Shown here in pieces: positions 1-8,703 of a stretch of DNA of 64,000 nt. The stretch is from Clostridium cadaveris. Its GTDB lineage: Bacteria > Bacillota > Clostridia > Clostridiales > Clostridiaceae. Position numbers and translations under genes: made by a program. The notes under the pieces were generated by a model. It was not told where the DNA came from. It was given only the letters and a program-made list of their open reading frames with translations, and made no database searches. Location: NCBI RefSeq assembly GCF_020911725.1, contig NZ_CP076620.1, positions 1,244,501 to 1,308,500 on the forward strand. Reading direction: 5' to 3'. Every line of letters begins with the position of its first letter. Position 1 is the stretch's first letter.

Positions 1-276
1 GACAAATCAGAAGGGCCTGATATAATTCTTGAAGATGAGATATCAGGAAGAAAAATGGAAGTGACTACTGATAGGGATGCAGTAGTTATATATTCTACTA
101 ACTATCCAGAACAGCAGAAAAAACTCTTCAATGGGGGTACTTTACAAAAAAATCAAGCTATTTGTTTTGAAACACAAAACCTTCCTATAGGAAAAGATGA
201 AACATTTATTGAAGGTTCTCTTGTAAAAGCTGGAGAAGAATATAGAGCAGTGACAATATTTAAGTTTATCTTTTAA
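1..276 (+). CDS. galM: Aldose 1-epimerase (galactose mutarotase), C-terminal part
   Basis: The frame is open from base 1 and ends in TAA, giving the last 91 residues of a protein that starts before the window. The segment ICFETQNLP matches the conserved ETQ-x-P strand of GalM-family mutarotases, whose Glu is the catalytic base for interconverting alpha and beta hexoses. The preceding VVIYSTNY strand also fits the family beta-sandwich. An internal ATG at 55 is not a likely start because the conserved fold continues upstream of it. A galactokinase gene lies nearby on the other strand, so a role in galactose entry to the Leloir pathway is a reasonable inference. The family is fairly secure; the sugar is not proven. 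Confidence 0.8.
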   Translation, partial: DKSEGPDIILEDEISGRKMEVTTDRDAVVIYSTNYPEQQKKLFNGGTLQKNQAICFETQNLPIGKDETFIEGSLVKAGEEYRAVTIFKFIF

Positions 277-406
277 TATAAATTAAAGTTTCAAATTTTA
301 AACATACTACTTTTGTTAGAAGATTAAAAAATGGAGGCGTTTTATAGAAACAAAAGATAAATTTTTAATTGATATTAAAAATGGTAAAAGTGCAAGAATA
401 TCACTG

Positions 407-604
407 ATGGTTATGAAGAGGATATTTAAAGATGAAAACAAGGTTGTATGCATACTAGCAGATAAAACAGAAGAGGCTTTTATAGTAAATTTTGCAGATT
501 CAATAGATGCAACTATGAATAAAGTATCACAGGTAAAGGAGAAGACTGAAAGTGATACATGGTCTGAATATGATAGAAGGATAGAAACAAAATTGTATTT
601 ATAA
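407..604 (+). CDS. Small protein of unknown function; start uncertain
   Basis: I do not recognise this family. From ATG 407 the product has 65 residues, is acidic and has no membrane segment. The frame is open and codon-typical further upstream, giving an N-terminus like ETKDKFLIDIKNGKSARIS. The only strong ribosome site, GGAGG at 333-337, is followed seven bases later by an in-frame ATA codon at 344, not by a normal start. The native start may therefore be a rare ATA, a mutated ATG, or ATG 407 with no clear Shine-Dalgarno sequence. It follows the epimerase gene by about 60-130 bases and ends just before the hairpin disrupted by the first IS element. Confidence 0.45.
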   Translation: MVMKRIFKDENKVVCILADKTEEAFIVNFADSIDATMNKVSQVKEKTESDTWSEYDRRIETKLYL

Positions 605-689
605 AAATTAAAAGTCATAATCATAGCTTTGATGTGACCCCCAAAAGTTAGACTTTATTAGCGAGACAGTTTCGGCTGCCTCGCTATTT

Positions 690-1580
690 TTATGCAGCCA
701 AGAGTTTGAGTCTGTATTGCACAGGACTCATCCATCCTAGTTTCTCTTTAATCCTTTGTTCATTGTAGTACTTTATATATCTTTCTATTTCAGATTTCAA
801 TTTCTCATAACTGTAATAAACAACACCATAGTATATTTCCTGTTTCAAGAGTCCAAAGAAGTTTTCCATTACAGAATTATCGTGACAGTTTCCCTTGCGG
901 GACATGCTCTGAAAAATCCGCTCTTCTTTAAGACGATGTGAGTATGACTTCATCTGGTAAGCCCAGCCTTGGTCAGAATGAAATGTTCTTCGATATGGGC
1001 AATCAGATGTTATTTCAATGGCTTCATTTAGAGCATTTATCACATTGGTGGCAGAAGGCCGCCTATCAATACCGTAACTTAAAATCTCACTGTTACACAT
1101 ATCCATAAACGGATCCAAGTATAGTTTGTGCATCGTCATATGTCCCTTAGAATCTACCTCATAGTATTTAAACTCAGTAGTATCTGTTGTGATTTTCTGA
1201 TGAGGGATATTGGTATTAAAACGTCTTCTGATTCTGTTGGGGGCAACTGTTCCGACCTTGCCTTTGTAAGAACTATATTTACGACTTTTTCTAGTAAAGG
1301 AAGCAACTTGGAGATTTAGTTTCTGCATGATTCTCTGTACTTTCTTTTTATTAACAATAAAGCCCTGATTTCGAAGTTCACCATATATTCTACGATAGCC
1401 ATAATCCTTGTTTGTGTTATGTATTTCTAAGATTTTATCCTCAATTGCCTGGTCAGGATTTTCCCTATCAAATCTTTTCTGCCAGTACATATATGTTGCC
1501 TTCGGAAAGCTAACAATTGCGAGAATATCTTTTAGTTTGAAGTCTCCTCGGAGGCTGTGGATGATTCTCGCTGTTTTTTC
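690..1580 (-). CDS. IS150-like transposase OrfB (DDE integrase domain)
   Basis: This frame encodes the catalytic half of the IS3-family transposase. From ATG 1490 it gives 266 residues, but in-frame codons with the typical OrfB opening (LKDILAIVSFPKATYMYW) continue upstream to about 1580, so it is probably expressed as an OrfAB fusion. The retroviral-type integrase triad is visible: Asp in TTDTTEFKY, Asp in TFHSDQGWAY, and Glu in DNSVMENFFGLLKQE. A helix-turn-helix-like segment precedes it. A run of six A residues on the coding strand (1574-1579 on the plus strand) lies in the OrfA/OrfB overlap and is the likely -1 slip site. No stop codons or deletions are seen. Confidence 0.9.
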   Translation of the reverse strand, partial: EKTARIIHSLRGDFKLKDILAIVSFPKATYMYWQKRFDRENPDQAIEDKILEIHNTNKDYGYRRIYGELRNQGFIVNKKKVQRIMQKLNLQVASFTRKSRKYSSYKGKVGTVAPNRIRRRFNTNIPHQKITTDTTEFKYYEVDSKGHMTMHKLYLDPFMDMCNSEILSYGIDRRPSATNVINALNEAIEITSDCPYRRTFHSDQGWAYQMKSYSHRLKEERIFQSMSRKGNCHDNSVMENFFGLLKQEIYYGVVYYSYEKLKSEIERYIKYYNEQRIKEKLGWMSPVQYRLKLLAA

Positions 1581-2113
1581 AGAAGAGTTTCCTCCTCTAA
1601 ACGCAGCCTCCTCAGTTCTTTTAAATAGGCATTCTCAATTTTAAGTTTTAAAAGTTCATCTTCAAGTTGTCTCAAATGTTCAGCACTTGTGTCTACTGGA
1701 GTAATTTCTGAAGATAACTGTACTTTTTCTTTCTTATTATTTGACACCAATGACTTCTTACGACCTTTCTTCTTCGGTCTCAATGCATCAACACCTGCAA
1801 TATTAAAATCATTGACCCATTTACATATCTGTACTGGGTTGTTGATTTTCTCTTGGAGAGCTAAATCCTTATACGAAACCTCACTTGATAAATATAACTC
1901 TACCACATGAAGTTTATATTCAAAAGAATAATTATTTTTTTTTCTTGAGCGCTTTAATCCTTCATCACCCATTTTGGAATAAGATAATACCCACTTCTTA
2001 ATGTTACTCCACGCAGGAATACCATAAGTCTTGGCAAGATACGGATATCCGCCTTCACCATTTAAATATGCATCAACAACCTTTTTCTTAAATTCATAAC
2101 TGTATTTTGCCAT
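1532..2113 (-). CDS. IS150-like transposase OrfA (DNA-binding)
   Basis: The 193-residue product begins MAKYSYEFKKKVVDAYL, the usual opening of the IS3 OrfA helix-turn-helix that binds the terminal repeats. A second HTH-like block (YSFEYKLHVVELYL) follows at about residues 62-115, then a basic stretch (PKKKGRKK) and a C-terminal leucine-rich helix able to form a coiled coil (about residues 145-180). Duplicated HTH units are normal in the IS150 group. The start ATG 2113 has a GGAGG site upstream. The C-terminus overlaps the OrfB frame, consistent with programmed frameshifting. Confidence 0.9.
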   Translation of the reverse strand: MAKYSYEFKKKVVDAYLNGEGGYPYLAKTYGIPAWSNIKKWVLSYSKMGDEGLKRSRKKNNYSFEYKLHVVELYLSSEVSYKDLALQEKINNPVQICKWVNDFNIAGVDALRPKKKGRKKSLVSNNKKEKVQLSSEITPVDTSAEHLRQLEDELLKLKIENAYLKELRRLRLEEETLLKKQRESSTASEETSN

Positions 2114-2197
2114 AAAAAATCGACCTCCAATTCGTTAGATTTTTGGTCTAACTTTTGGGGGTCGGTTCACTTTTGCTTATGATTATGACTTTTTAAA

Positions 2198-3376
2198 TTA
2201 TAGATCCATTAATTTTTTAGCACCATCTGAAATATCAACTATATAAAAGCTAGGTGCATAGCCTATTTTTTCTTCATATTGTTTTGTAGAGTGTTCTATA
2301 AATTTATCTATAGAATCTTCTTTTACTAATGATACCGTACAACCCCCAAAACCAGCTCCTGTCATACGAGAACCAAGAACTATATCATTTTGTTCTTGAG
2401 CAGAAGAAACCAAGGTATCAAGCTCTATTCCGGTAACTTCATAGTCATTTTTTAATGATTCATGAGAATCGTTTAGAAGTCTTCCAAATAGCTTCATATT
2501 ATTTTCCTCTAAAGCATTAACAGCTTTTAGGGTTCTTTGATTTTCTGAAACAGCATGTCTTGCTCTCTTTAAAAGTATAGGGTTGTCTATATGATGTTTA
2601 AGAGAATTGAATTCCTCTTCAGATAATTCGCCAAGAGAAGAAATATTTTTATATTTTTGTAATATATGAAGTGCCTCTTCACACTCACTTCTTCTTTCAT
2701 TATATTTAGAATCCACAAGTGTACGTTTTTTATTTGTATTACCTATTACAAGCTTGTATCCACTCATAGAAATGGTACTATATCTATACTTTAAAGTGTT
2801 ACAGTCAAGGAGAATAGCAGAATTTTCTTTTCCCATACATATTGCAAATTCATCCATTATTCCACAGTTCACACCTATAAATTTATTCTCTGCTTCCTGA
2901 CATAGCTTTGCTATTTCAACCATATCTATAGAAAAACCGAACACGTCTTTTAATATTACGCCTATAAGAACTAATAAAGATGCAGATGATGATAACCCTG
3001 AACCATTTGGAATATTTCCATATACAAGTATATTGAGACCTGTAGGAATATTAAAGCCATGATCTTTTAAGATTTTAATTATTCCTTTAGGATAATTTGC
3101 CCAACCATGTTCTTTGGAATAAACTAAATTATCAAGGTCAAATTCGATTATGCCATTTTCTTCGAAGTTCATGGAATAAACCTTGAATTTTTTATCATTA
3201 CGTCTTTCGATTAATCCATATGTTCCAATGGAAAGCGCACAAGGAAATACATGGCCACCATTGTAATCTGTATGTTCACCAATTAAGTTAACTCTCCCTG
3301 GAGAAAAGTATGAACTGAAAGCATTTGATTTGAAAATTTCTTTGAAAGAATTCAATAAATTTGTAACAATATCCAT
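2198..3376 (-). CDS. galK: Galactokinase
   Basis: GHMP-family kinase that phosphorylates galactose to galactose-1-phosphate with ATP, the first committed step of the Leloir pathway. The galactokinase signature GRVNLIGEHTDYNGG is at residues 27-41, the ATP-binding motif NGSGLSSSAS at about 124-133, and the C-terminal glycine motif GAGFGGCTVSLV near residue 345. The length of 392 residues is normal. I place the start at ATG 3376, nine bases after AAGGAGG; an in-frame TTG six bases earlier sits too close to that site. No galT or galE is in the window. Its 3-prime end points at the terminator split by the IS element. Confidence 0.95.
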   Translation of the reverse strand: MDIVTNLLNSFKEIFKSNAFSSYFSPGRVNLIGEHTDYNGGHVFPCALSIGTYGLIERRNDKKFKVYSMNFEENGIIEFDLDNLVYSKEHGWANYPKGIIKILKDHGFNIPTGLNILVYGNIPNGSGLSSSASLLVLIGVILKDVFGFSIDMVEIAKLCQEAENKFIGVNCGIMDEFAICMGKENSAILLDCNTLKYRYSTISMSGYKLVIGNTNKKRTLVDSKYNERRSECEEALHILQKYKNISSLGELSEEEFNSLKHHIDNPILLKRARHAVSENQRTLKAVNALEENNMKLFGRLLNDSHESLKNDYEVTGIELDTLVSSAQEQNDIVLGSRMTGAGFGGCTVSLVKEDSIDKFIEHSTKQYEEKIGYAPSFYIVDISDGAKKLMDL

Positions 3377-3532
3377 ATCCAATAACCTCCTTACTTGTAT
3401 TTAAATAGTAACCTTTTTTTATGTAAAAGTAAATAGTATAAAAGGGTATGGAATAGAAAATGAAATTCGTAATATAAGCCATAATGTAGTAAAATATAAA
3501 GTAGGAAATTATTTATAGGGGGAATATATAAG

Positions 3533-4474
3533 ATGAAATTAATAGATTTGCATTGTGATACTATAAGCTGTTTAATGGGAGAAAATAAAGAGAATACTTT
3601 AAAAAGAAATAATCTTTCAGTAGATTTAGAGAAACTACAGAAAGGTGATTATCTTGCACAAACTTTTGCTCTATTTGTAAATAAAGAGCATGTAAAAAGT
3701 CCTCATGATTATTGCATGAAGATGGCAGAAAAATTTTTTCAAGAGATTAAAGATAATAGCAGCTTAATCGCTCTTGCACTTAACTATGATGATATAATAC
3801 AAAATGATAGAGACGGTAAGTTGTCAGCTATTTTATCCATAGAAGAAGGTGCTACTATAGAAGGGAGTCTTAAGAATTTAAAGAATTTTTATGATATTGG
3901 GGTAAGGATGATGACACTTACATGGAATCATGAAAATGAAATAGGATATCCTAATAAAGGAGAGGAAAATTATGCCAAGGGTCTAAAGTCTTTTGGAATA
4001 GAGGCCATAGAATATATGAATGAACTAGGAATGCTAGTTGATGTGTCTCATTTGTCTGATGGAGGCTTTTACGATGTAGCAAAAGTTTCGAAAAAACCTT
4101 TTATAGCTACACATTCTAACGCCAGATCGGTAACAGGACATATGAGAAATTTAACTGATGATATGATAAAGATTCTTGCTAATAAAGGAGGAGTTACAGG
4201 AATAAACTTCTGTTCAGCTTTTATGGGCGATCATGGTTATAATACTTATATAGATGATATGATAAAACATATTACTCATATAAGAAATGTAGGTGGCATA
4301 GAAGTATTAGCAATTGGCACTGATTTTGATGGAATAAGCTCTAAGGTTGAAATAAGCAATGCTGGCGAAATGGGAAAGCTTGTAGAAGCATTAGAAAAAG
4401 CCGGATTTAAAGAAGAAGACATCGAGAAGATATATTATAAAAATGCTCTTAGATTAATTAAGGATGTATTGTAA
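3533..4474 (+). CDS. Membrane dipeptidase-like peptidase, family M19
   Basis: The 313-residue product matches the zinc-dependent renal-dipeptidase family (M19), which cleaves dipeptides, sometimes with D-residues. Landmarks in order are the N-terminal metal motif DLHCDT (residues 4-9), SIEEGA around 103 with the bridging Glu, LTWNHEN near 130, VDVSHL and ATHSNAR (metal-binding His residues) near 175-205, and AIGTDFDG near 265. There is no signal peptide, so the bacterial enzyme is probably cytosolic. A GGGGG ribosome site precedes ATG 3533. The substrate cannot be read from the sequence. Confidence 0.9.
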   Translation: MKLIDLHCDTISCLMGENKENTLKRNNLSVDLEKLQKGDYLAQTFALFVNKEHVKSPHDYCMKMAEKFFQEIKDNSSLIALALNYDDIIQNDRDGKLSAILSIEEGATIEGSLKNLKNFYDIGVRMMTLTWNHENEIGYPNKGEENYAKGLKSFGIEAIEYMNELGMLVDVSHLSDGGFYDVAKVSKKPFIATHSNARSVTGHMRNLTDDMIKILANKGGVTGINFCSAFMGDHGYNTYIDDMIKHITHIRNVGGIEVLAIGTDFDGISSKVEISNAGEMGKLVEALEKAGFKEEDIEKIYYKNALRLIKDVL

Positions 4475-4534
4475 TTTAAAGAAAATAAAACTTTATTAAA
4501 AATAGATTTTAAATAAATGACAAGGTGTGAAAAA

Positions 4535-5701
4535 ATGGAAGAACTAAAACAAGCTATTGATGAAATCATAAATTCAGAATTGATTAAAGCAGTTATAAGC
4601 AATAGACTAAATAAAGAAGTGAAATATAATAAAATAAATATTGTCCTTAAAGAGAAAAATGGAACAGAGTATTATCAGATAGAAAAATTTACTGATAAAC
4701 AGGTTTTTCATGAAAATATAGATAAGAATATGATTAAAGACAAGGTATTAGAATACCTGTCAAAGGACTACAAGCAGCTATCAGCTTGGTGCTCTGAAAA
4801 AACATTTGATATAAAGATATCTAAAAAAGGAAAAGTACTTTTCTCTAAAAAAGTTGCTAATAATTCTAAGATAATAAATAAGAGCCATAATAAGGAAAAA
4901 CAATATATTCTTAAAGAAGGAATGTTAATAGAACCTCTTATAGATTTGGGGATTTTTACTAAAGAGGGCAAAGTGATTAATTCTAAATATGATAAATACA
5001 AACAGATAAATAGATTTATAGAAATTATTGATGATGAGATAAAAAATCAAAATATTTCTGATCTTACTATACTAGACTTTGGGTGTGGAAAATCTTATTT
5101 AACCTTTGTTCTTTATTATTATTTTGTAAAAATAAAAAATATAAACGTAAAAATGATAGGTCTTGATCTTAAAGAAGATGTTATAAAGAAATGCAATGAA
5201 ATAGCAAAAAGATACAATTATGAAAATCTTCATTTCGAATTAGGAGATATAAATGGCTTTAAATATAGCAATAAGGTAGACATGGTTATAACACTTCATG
5301 CTTGTGATACTGCTACTGATTATGCACTATATAATGCAGTAAAGTGGAATGCTAATATGATTTTTTCTGTTCCATGCTGTCAGCATGAATTTAATTCTCA
5401 GATAAAGTCAGAAAATCTATCAATTGTTACACGATATGGAATAATACAAGAAAGATTAAGTGCTCTTATGACTGATGCAGTAAGAGCAAACTTATTAGAA
5501 GCTGCAGGATATAAAACTCAATTATTAGAGTTTATAGATATATCTCATTCTCCTAAAAATATTTTAATAAGAGCTTCTAAAAGCAAAATTTCTAAAGACA
5601 AAAAAGAAAAAGCACTTCTTGAAGTAAATAACTTAATTAATGAATTTAATATTAATCCAACTTTATTAAATTTATTTAAGGGAAGCAAAATTATAGACTA
5701 G
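4535..5701 (+). CDS. Class I SAM-dependent methyltransferase (Methyltransf_32-like)
   Basis: About 388 residues. The N-terminal 160 residues are unrecognised and lysine-rich. The C-terminal half holds a Rossmann methyltransferase: LDFGCGKSYL (SAM motif I, around residue 180), IGLDLKEDV (acidic loop after strand 2), and LHACDTATDYAL plus VPCCQHEF further on. The HACDT and PCCQHE pattern is typical of the Methyltransf_32 group, which includes eukaryotic METTL25/RRNAD1-like proteins; its target in bacteria is unclear, and RNA is a guess. ATG 4535 is preferred because AAGGTG lies seven bases upstream, while ATG 4517 has no such site. Confidence 0.8.
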   Translation: MEELKQAIDEIINSELIKAVISNRLNKEVKYNKINIVLKEKNGTEYYQIEKFTDKQVFHENIDKNMIKDKVLEYLSKDYKQLSAWCSEKTFDIKISKKGKVLFSKKVANNSKIINKSHNKEKQYILKEGMLIEPLIDLGIFTKEGKVINSKYDKYKQINRFIEIIDDEIKNQNISDLTILDFGCGKSYLTFVLYYYFVKIKNINVKMIGLDLKEDVIKKCNEIAKRYNYENLHFELGDINGFKYSNKVDMVITLHACDTATDYALYNAVKWNANMIFSVPCCQHEFNSQIKSENLSIVTRYGIIQERLSALMTDAVRANLLEAAGYKTQLLEFIDISHSPKNILIRASKSKISKDKKEKALLEVNNLINEFNINPTLLNLFKGSKIID

Positions 5702-5707
5702 AATTAT

Positions 5708-5748
5708 AAATCTCTGCACATTATATAAAGATGTGCAGAGATTTTATT
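5708..5748 (+). terminator. Intrinsic terminator after the methyltransferase gene
   Basis: Perfect 14-bp stem AAATCTCTGCACAT / ATGTGCAGAGATTT with a nine-base loop, followed by T-rich sequence. The core GCACAT-loop-ATGTGC resembles the terminator at 56885. Confidence 0.9.
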
Positions 5749-5955
5749 ATAAAAAAGAAGTAATTTAATGATAAATCTATAAAAATGTAAAAAGATATAA
5801 TATATTGCTGTGGACAAAATTTTAGAAAGGTTTATAATAAAAAAGGGTTTTAATCATATGATATCATGATTTTATTTATGTAATGATAAAAAACATGATA
5901 TAATATAGAAAATGATTGGGAATTTTTGGATTCGTTTGAAGGGAGACTGATTTCA

Positions 5956-7341
5956 ATGGAGACAGAAATAATGAAACAAACCAATAAGAAAAAGGTAGTA
6001 CTAATAGTTTTAGCTATATCAGCGACTATTTATCTAGGAATGTCATTATATTTTACAAAACATTTTTATTTCAATTGTAAAATTAATGGTATTGATATTA
6101 GCGGTGATACTGTATCAGAGATAGAAAATAAAATAACAAAAGAACTAGAAGATTACACGTTAGTTTTAAAAGGAAGAGAAGAAAAAGAAGAGGAGGTTGT
6201 AGGAAGGGATATAGGATTAAAATATATATCTACTGGAGAAATACAAGAAATAAAAGATAATCAACAGCAATTTTTATGGCCGATTTCGATATTTAAAAGA
6301 GAAAATTATGAAATTTCTTCATCGGTTGAATATGATGAAAAAATGCTCAATGACCAACTATCAAAAATGGTATTCTATAGTGATGAAAATGTGATAGAAC
6401 CTAAAGATTCTTATATTGAATATAAGGATGGAACTTATAATATTATAAATGAGATTTATGGAAATAAAGTTAATAGAGATAAACTCACAGAGAAAGTAAA
6501 AAAAGCAGTGGTAGATGGAGAGATACTAATCGATTTAGATAAAGATGGTTATTATTATAATCCTAAGTATACATCAGAATCTAACGAAGTTATAGATGCA
6601 AAAGATAGTCTTAATAAATATGTATCTGCAAAAGTAAATTATAAATTTTGGAATAATACTGAAAGTGTAGATGGGGACATGATTCATAAGTGGATATATG
6701 TAGATGATGAATTTCAGGTGTCTGTAGACCAAGCTAAGGTGAGACAGTATATAAATTCTCTTGCAGCAAAGTATAATACTGTAGGAAAGACAAGAAGCTT
6801 TAAAACTTCATCTAGCGGAACTATAAATGTCAGTGGAGGAGATTATGGCTGGGTGCTTGATACGAATACAGAGACAAATGGATTAATAGAGGCGATTAAA
6901 GGTGGACAAGAAATAGATAAAGAACCAACTTATAGTCAAAAAGGAAAAGTAGCCGGAATAAATGATATTGGAAACACTTATGTAGAAATAGATATGACAA
7001 AACAGCATATTTGGTTTTATAAAAACGGCTCTCTTGTTGTAGATGGGGATGTTGTTACAGGAAATATGCAAAATAATTGGGGAACTCCAGGTGGAATTTA
7101 TAGGTTAAAATATAAGGAAAAAGATGCAACTTTAGTTGGGCAAGATTATGCATCACCTGTGAGTTTTTGGATGCCATTTAATGGTGGAATAGGAATCCAT
7201 GATGCTACATGGAGATCAGTATTTGGAAAAGAAGAATATAAAACTAAAGGATCTCATGGTTGCATAAATGCCCCATACTCTGTAGCAAATGCTATATTTG
7301 ACAATATAGAACCAGGTACTCCTGTAGTATGTTTTTATTAA
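5956..7341 (+). CDS. L,D-transpeptidase with YkuD domain, membrane-anchored
   Basis: Cell-wall enzyme expected to make 3-3 peptide cross-links or attach molecules to peptidoglycan outside the membrane. From ATG 5956 the product has 461 residues: a short charged N-terminus, one membrane helix (VVLIVLAISATIYLGMSLYF, about residues 14-33), a long extracellular region resembling the PG-binding_4 repeats found in clostridial L,D-transpeptidases (about 40-320), and a C-terminal YkuD domain with catalytic SHGCINAP near residue 435 and the upstream GIHDATW histidine motif. An upstream in-frame TTG at 5926 lacks a ribosome site, whereas AAGGGAG precedes ATG 5956. A TATAAT-like -10 box lies near 5900. 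Confidence 0.92.
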   Translation: METEIMKQTNKKKVVLIVLAISATIYLGMSLYFTKHFYFNCKINGIDISGDTVSEIENKITKELEDYTLVLKGREEKEEEVVGRDIGLKYISTGEIQEIKDNQQQFLWPISIFKRENYEISSSVEYDEKMLNDQLSKMVFYSDENVIEPKDSYIEYKDGTYNIINEIYGNKVNRDKLTEKVKKAVVDGEILIDLDKDGYYYNPKYTSESNEVIDAKDSLNKYVSAKVNYKFWNNTESVDGDMIHKWIYVDDEFQVSVDQAKVRQYINSLAAKYNTVGKTRSFKTSSSGTINVSGGDYGWVLDTNTETNGLIEAIKGGQEIDKEPTYSQKGKVAGINDIGNTYVEIDMTKQHIWFYKNGSLVVDGDVVTGNMQNNWGTPGGIYRLKYKEKDATLVGQDYASPVSFWMPFNGGIGIHDATWRSVFGKEEYKTKGSHGCINAPYSVANAIFDNIEPGTPVVCFY

Positions 7342-7349
7342 AATGATTT

Positions 7350-7390
7350 AAAGCGATAAAAATACAAATATGTATTTTTATCGCTTTTTA
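7350..7390 (+). terminator. Intrinsic terminator after the L,D-transpeptidase gene
   Basis: Long stem AAAGCGATAAAAATAC / GTATTTTTATCGCTTT with a short AT loop, then T residues. Confidence 0.9.
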
Positions 7391-7478
7391 TTGCGTCGAA
7401 AATTACACAATTATCTTGCAATACTTGACGATAAATATCAAAGAAAATATGATTTGGTTGCAAAAATTATATATAGAG

Positions 7479-7500
7479 AGTATTAAAACACTTTAATACT
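7479..7500. promoter_or_regulatory. Inverted repeat upstream of the agr cassette
   Basis: Perfect 9-bp arms AGTATTAAA / TTTAATACT with a 4-base spacer, within the 273-base AT-rich gap between the L,D-transpeptidase terminator and the first gene of the agr cassette. It could be an operator or a weak hairpin. I see no other defined element in this gap apart from AT-rich promoter-like sequence. Confidence 0.35.
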
Positions 7501-7661
7501 ACATAAAAAAAACTTAAACTATTAATAGGCAAATGTGTAGAAAAAATATACAATAGGTAGTATAATAAGATTGTAGGAAATAATATACATAAATATACAA
7601 AAGTATTAAGTAGACATTAAATTATCCAATATTTACAATATATTATCAATTAGGAGGATTT

Positions 7662-8198
7662 ATGGTAGAAACTATACTTCTTGCTATGATTATAGCTAAA
7701 TTAAAAGGATATAAAATAAAACCGTTATTTAAATCATGGACGATATATCCTTTACTTGTGTTAGAAGTAATAACTGCAATAGGACAAGTTACGATTTTTA
7801 ATGGAAACTACGACTTTATAAAAGTTGTAGGGTTATTAAAAGTCGTATATTTAAGCGCATATTTATTTTTAATATTTAAATATGAGGTTTATAAAAGTGC
7901 AATATTAGGTTCTATATTTATGATATGCGGGGGCATGTTGAATGATATTGCTATAAAGGCTAATGGAAGATTTATGCCTGTATTTCCAAGTTTGTCATAT
8001 TTTACAGGATATGCCAAGAAAGAAGCTTTTGATTTAGTAAACGATATACATATATTAGGGAATACAGATACGAAAGTTAAATTTTTGACTGATTTTATAG
8101 ATCTTGGCTATAGCATTCTTAGTGTAGGAGATATACTTATAAGAGTTTTTGTATTTTTAATAATATATAATTCAATAAAAAAATCAAATAGCAGCTAA
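7662..8198 (+). CDS. DUF5317-like membrane protein
   Basis: The 178-residue product has about five hydrophobic segments (near residues 1-10, 25-45, 58-75, 80-100 and 150-170). The GGMLNDIAIKANGRFMPVFPS stretch is the type of conserved block seen in DUF5317 proteins, which are found in many clostridia and have no known function. It starts with ATG after AGGAGG and is separated by only 16 bases from the next membrane-protein gene, so it probably shares a transcript with agrB and agrD. A role in peptide signalling is suggested only by position. Confidence 0.65.
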   Translation: MVETILLAMIIAKLKGYKIKPLFKSWTIYPLLVLEVITAIGQVTIFNGNYDFIKVVGLLKVVYLSAYLFLIFKYEVYKSAILGSIFMICGGMLNDIAIKANGRFMPVFPSLSYFTGYAKKEAFDLVNDIHILGNTDTKVKFLTDFIDLGYSILSVGDILIRVFVFLIIYNSIKKSNSS

Positions 8199-8214
8199 CA
8201 AAGGAGGAAAATAA

Positions 8215-8703
8215 ATGCTAAGATTAACCATGTTTGAACTTGTAGTTAGGTTAATACCAGAAGTGTTATTATTTATATTTGCAACCTATGCATTTTCTAG
8301 TACAAAGATTAATATAAAAAGATATATTTTCTCAAGTATATCTTTAGGAGTTTGTGTTTTTTTAATAAGAATGTTACCAATAAATTATGGAGTACATACT
8401 ATACTAAATCTTATTGTTCTTACAATAATTACTATAGTAATAAATAATATTGATGTAATTAATGGAATAAGGTCATCTATTATAACATCAATATTATTAT
8501 TTGTTTGTGAGGGATTTAATGTTTTAATTTTAAATATCTTATATGGAGAAACTATTCAACAGTTAATAGCTGATCCTATTACAAAAACAATATATGGAAT
8601 GCCTTCATTAATATGTTTTGCAATTATAGTAATATCATATTATTGTTTTTTGAGTAAAAGAGGTAGATTTAAAGATGTCCAAAATAGAAAACTTAAGCAA
8701 TAG
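8215..8703 (+). CDS. Integral membrane protein resembling a kinase-less AgrC sensor domain
   Basis: The 162-residue product is almost entirely membrane-embedded, with five or six hydrophobic segments and a short basic C-terminus. In size and helix pattern it resembles the N-terminal sensor domain of AgrC-type histidine kinases, but no HisKA or HATPase domain follows. The last 29 bases overlap the agrB start, indicating translational coupling. It might hold AgrB in a complex, bind peptide, or be unrelated; this is inference from topology and location. Confidence 0.6.
   Translation: MLRLTMFELVVRLIPEVLLFIFATYAFSSTKINIKRYIFSSISLGVCVFLIRMLPINYGVHTILNLIVLTIITIVINNIDVINGIRSSIITSILLFVCEGFNVLILNILYGETIQQLIADPITKTIYGMPSLICFAIIVISYYCFLSKRGRFKDVQNRKLKQ

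Larger units (their letters stand above)
630..2169 (-). mobile_element. IS3-family (IS150-like) insertion sequence, 1540 bp, complete
   Basis: The ends are imperfect inverted repeats of 24 bases: TGA-tgt-GACCCCCAAAAGTTAGAC at the left (630 on) and, read inward from the right end at 2169, TGA-acc plus the same 18-base block. The flanks carry a 3-bp direct repeat CTT (627-629 and 2170-2172), the duplication size usual for IS3 elements. Two overlapping minus-strand frames encode OrfA and a DDE transposase OrfB, apparently joined by a -1 frameshift. All expected parts look intact, so the element may be active. The flanking DNA forms a split terminator hairpin (see the feature at 608-2195). Confidence 0.92.
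608..2195. terminator. Bidirectional terminator hairpin split by the IS150-like element
   Basis: Left of the IS the sequence AAAAGTCATAATCATA-GC (about 610-627) is complementary to GC-TTATGATTATGACTTTT (about 2175-2193) right of it. Removing the element and one copy of the CTT duplication restores a hairpin with a stem of about 18 bp, one bulged A, a TTTT loop, A-rich and T-rich flanks. It lies between the convergent small gene (plus) and galK (minus), so it looks like a shared intrinsic terminator whose loop received the insertion. Confidence 0.75.
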
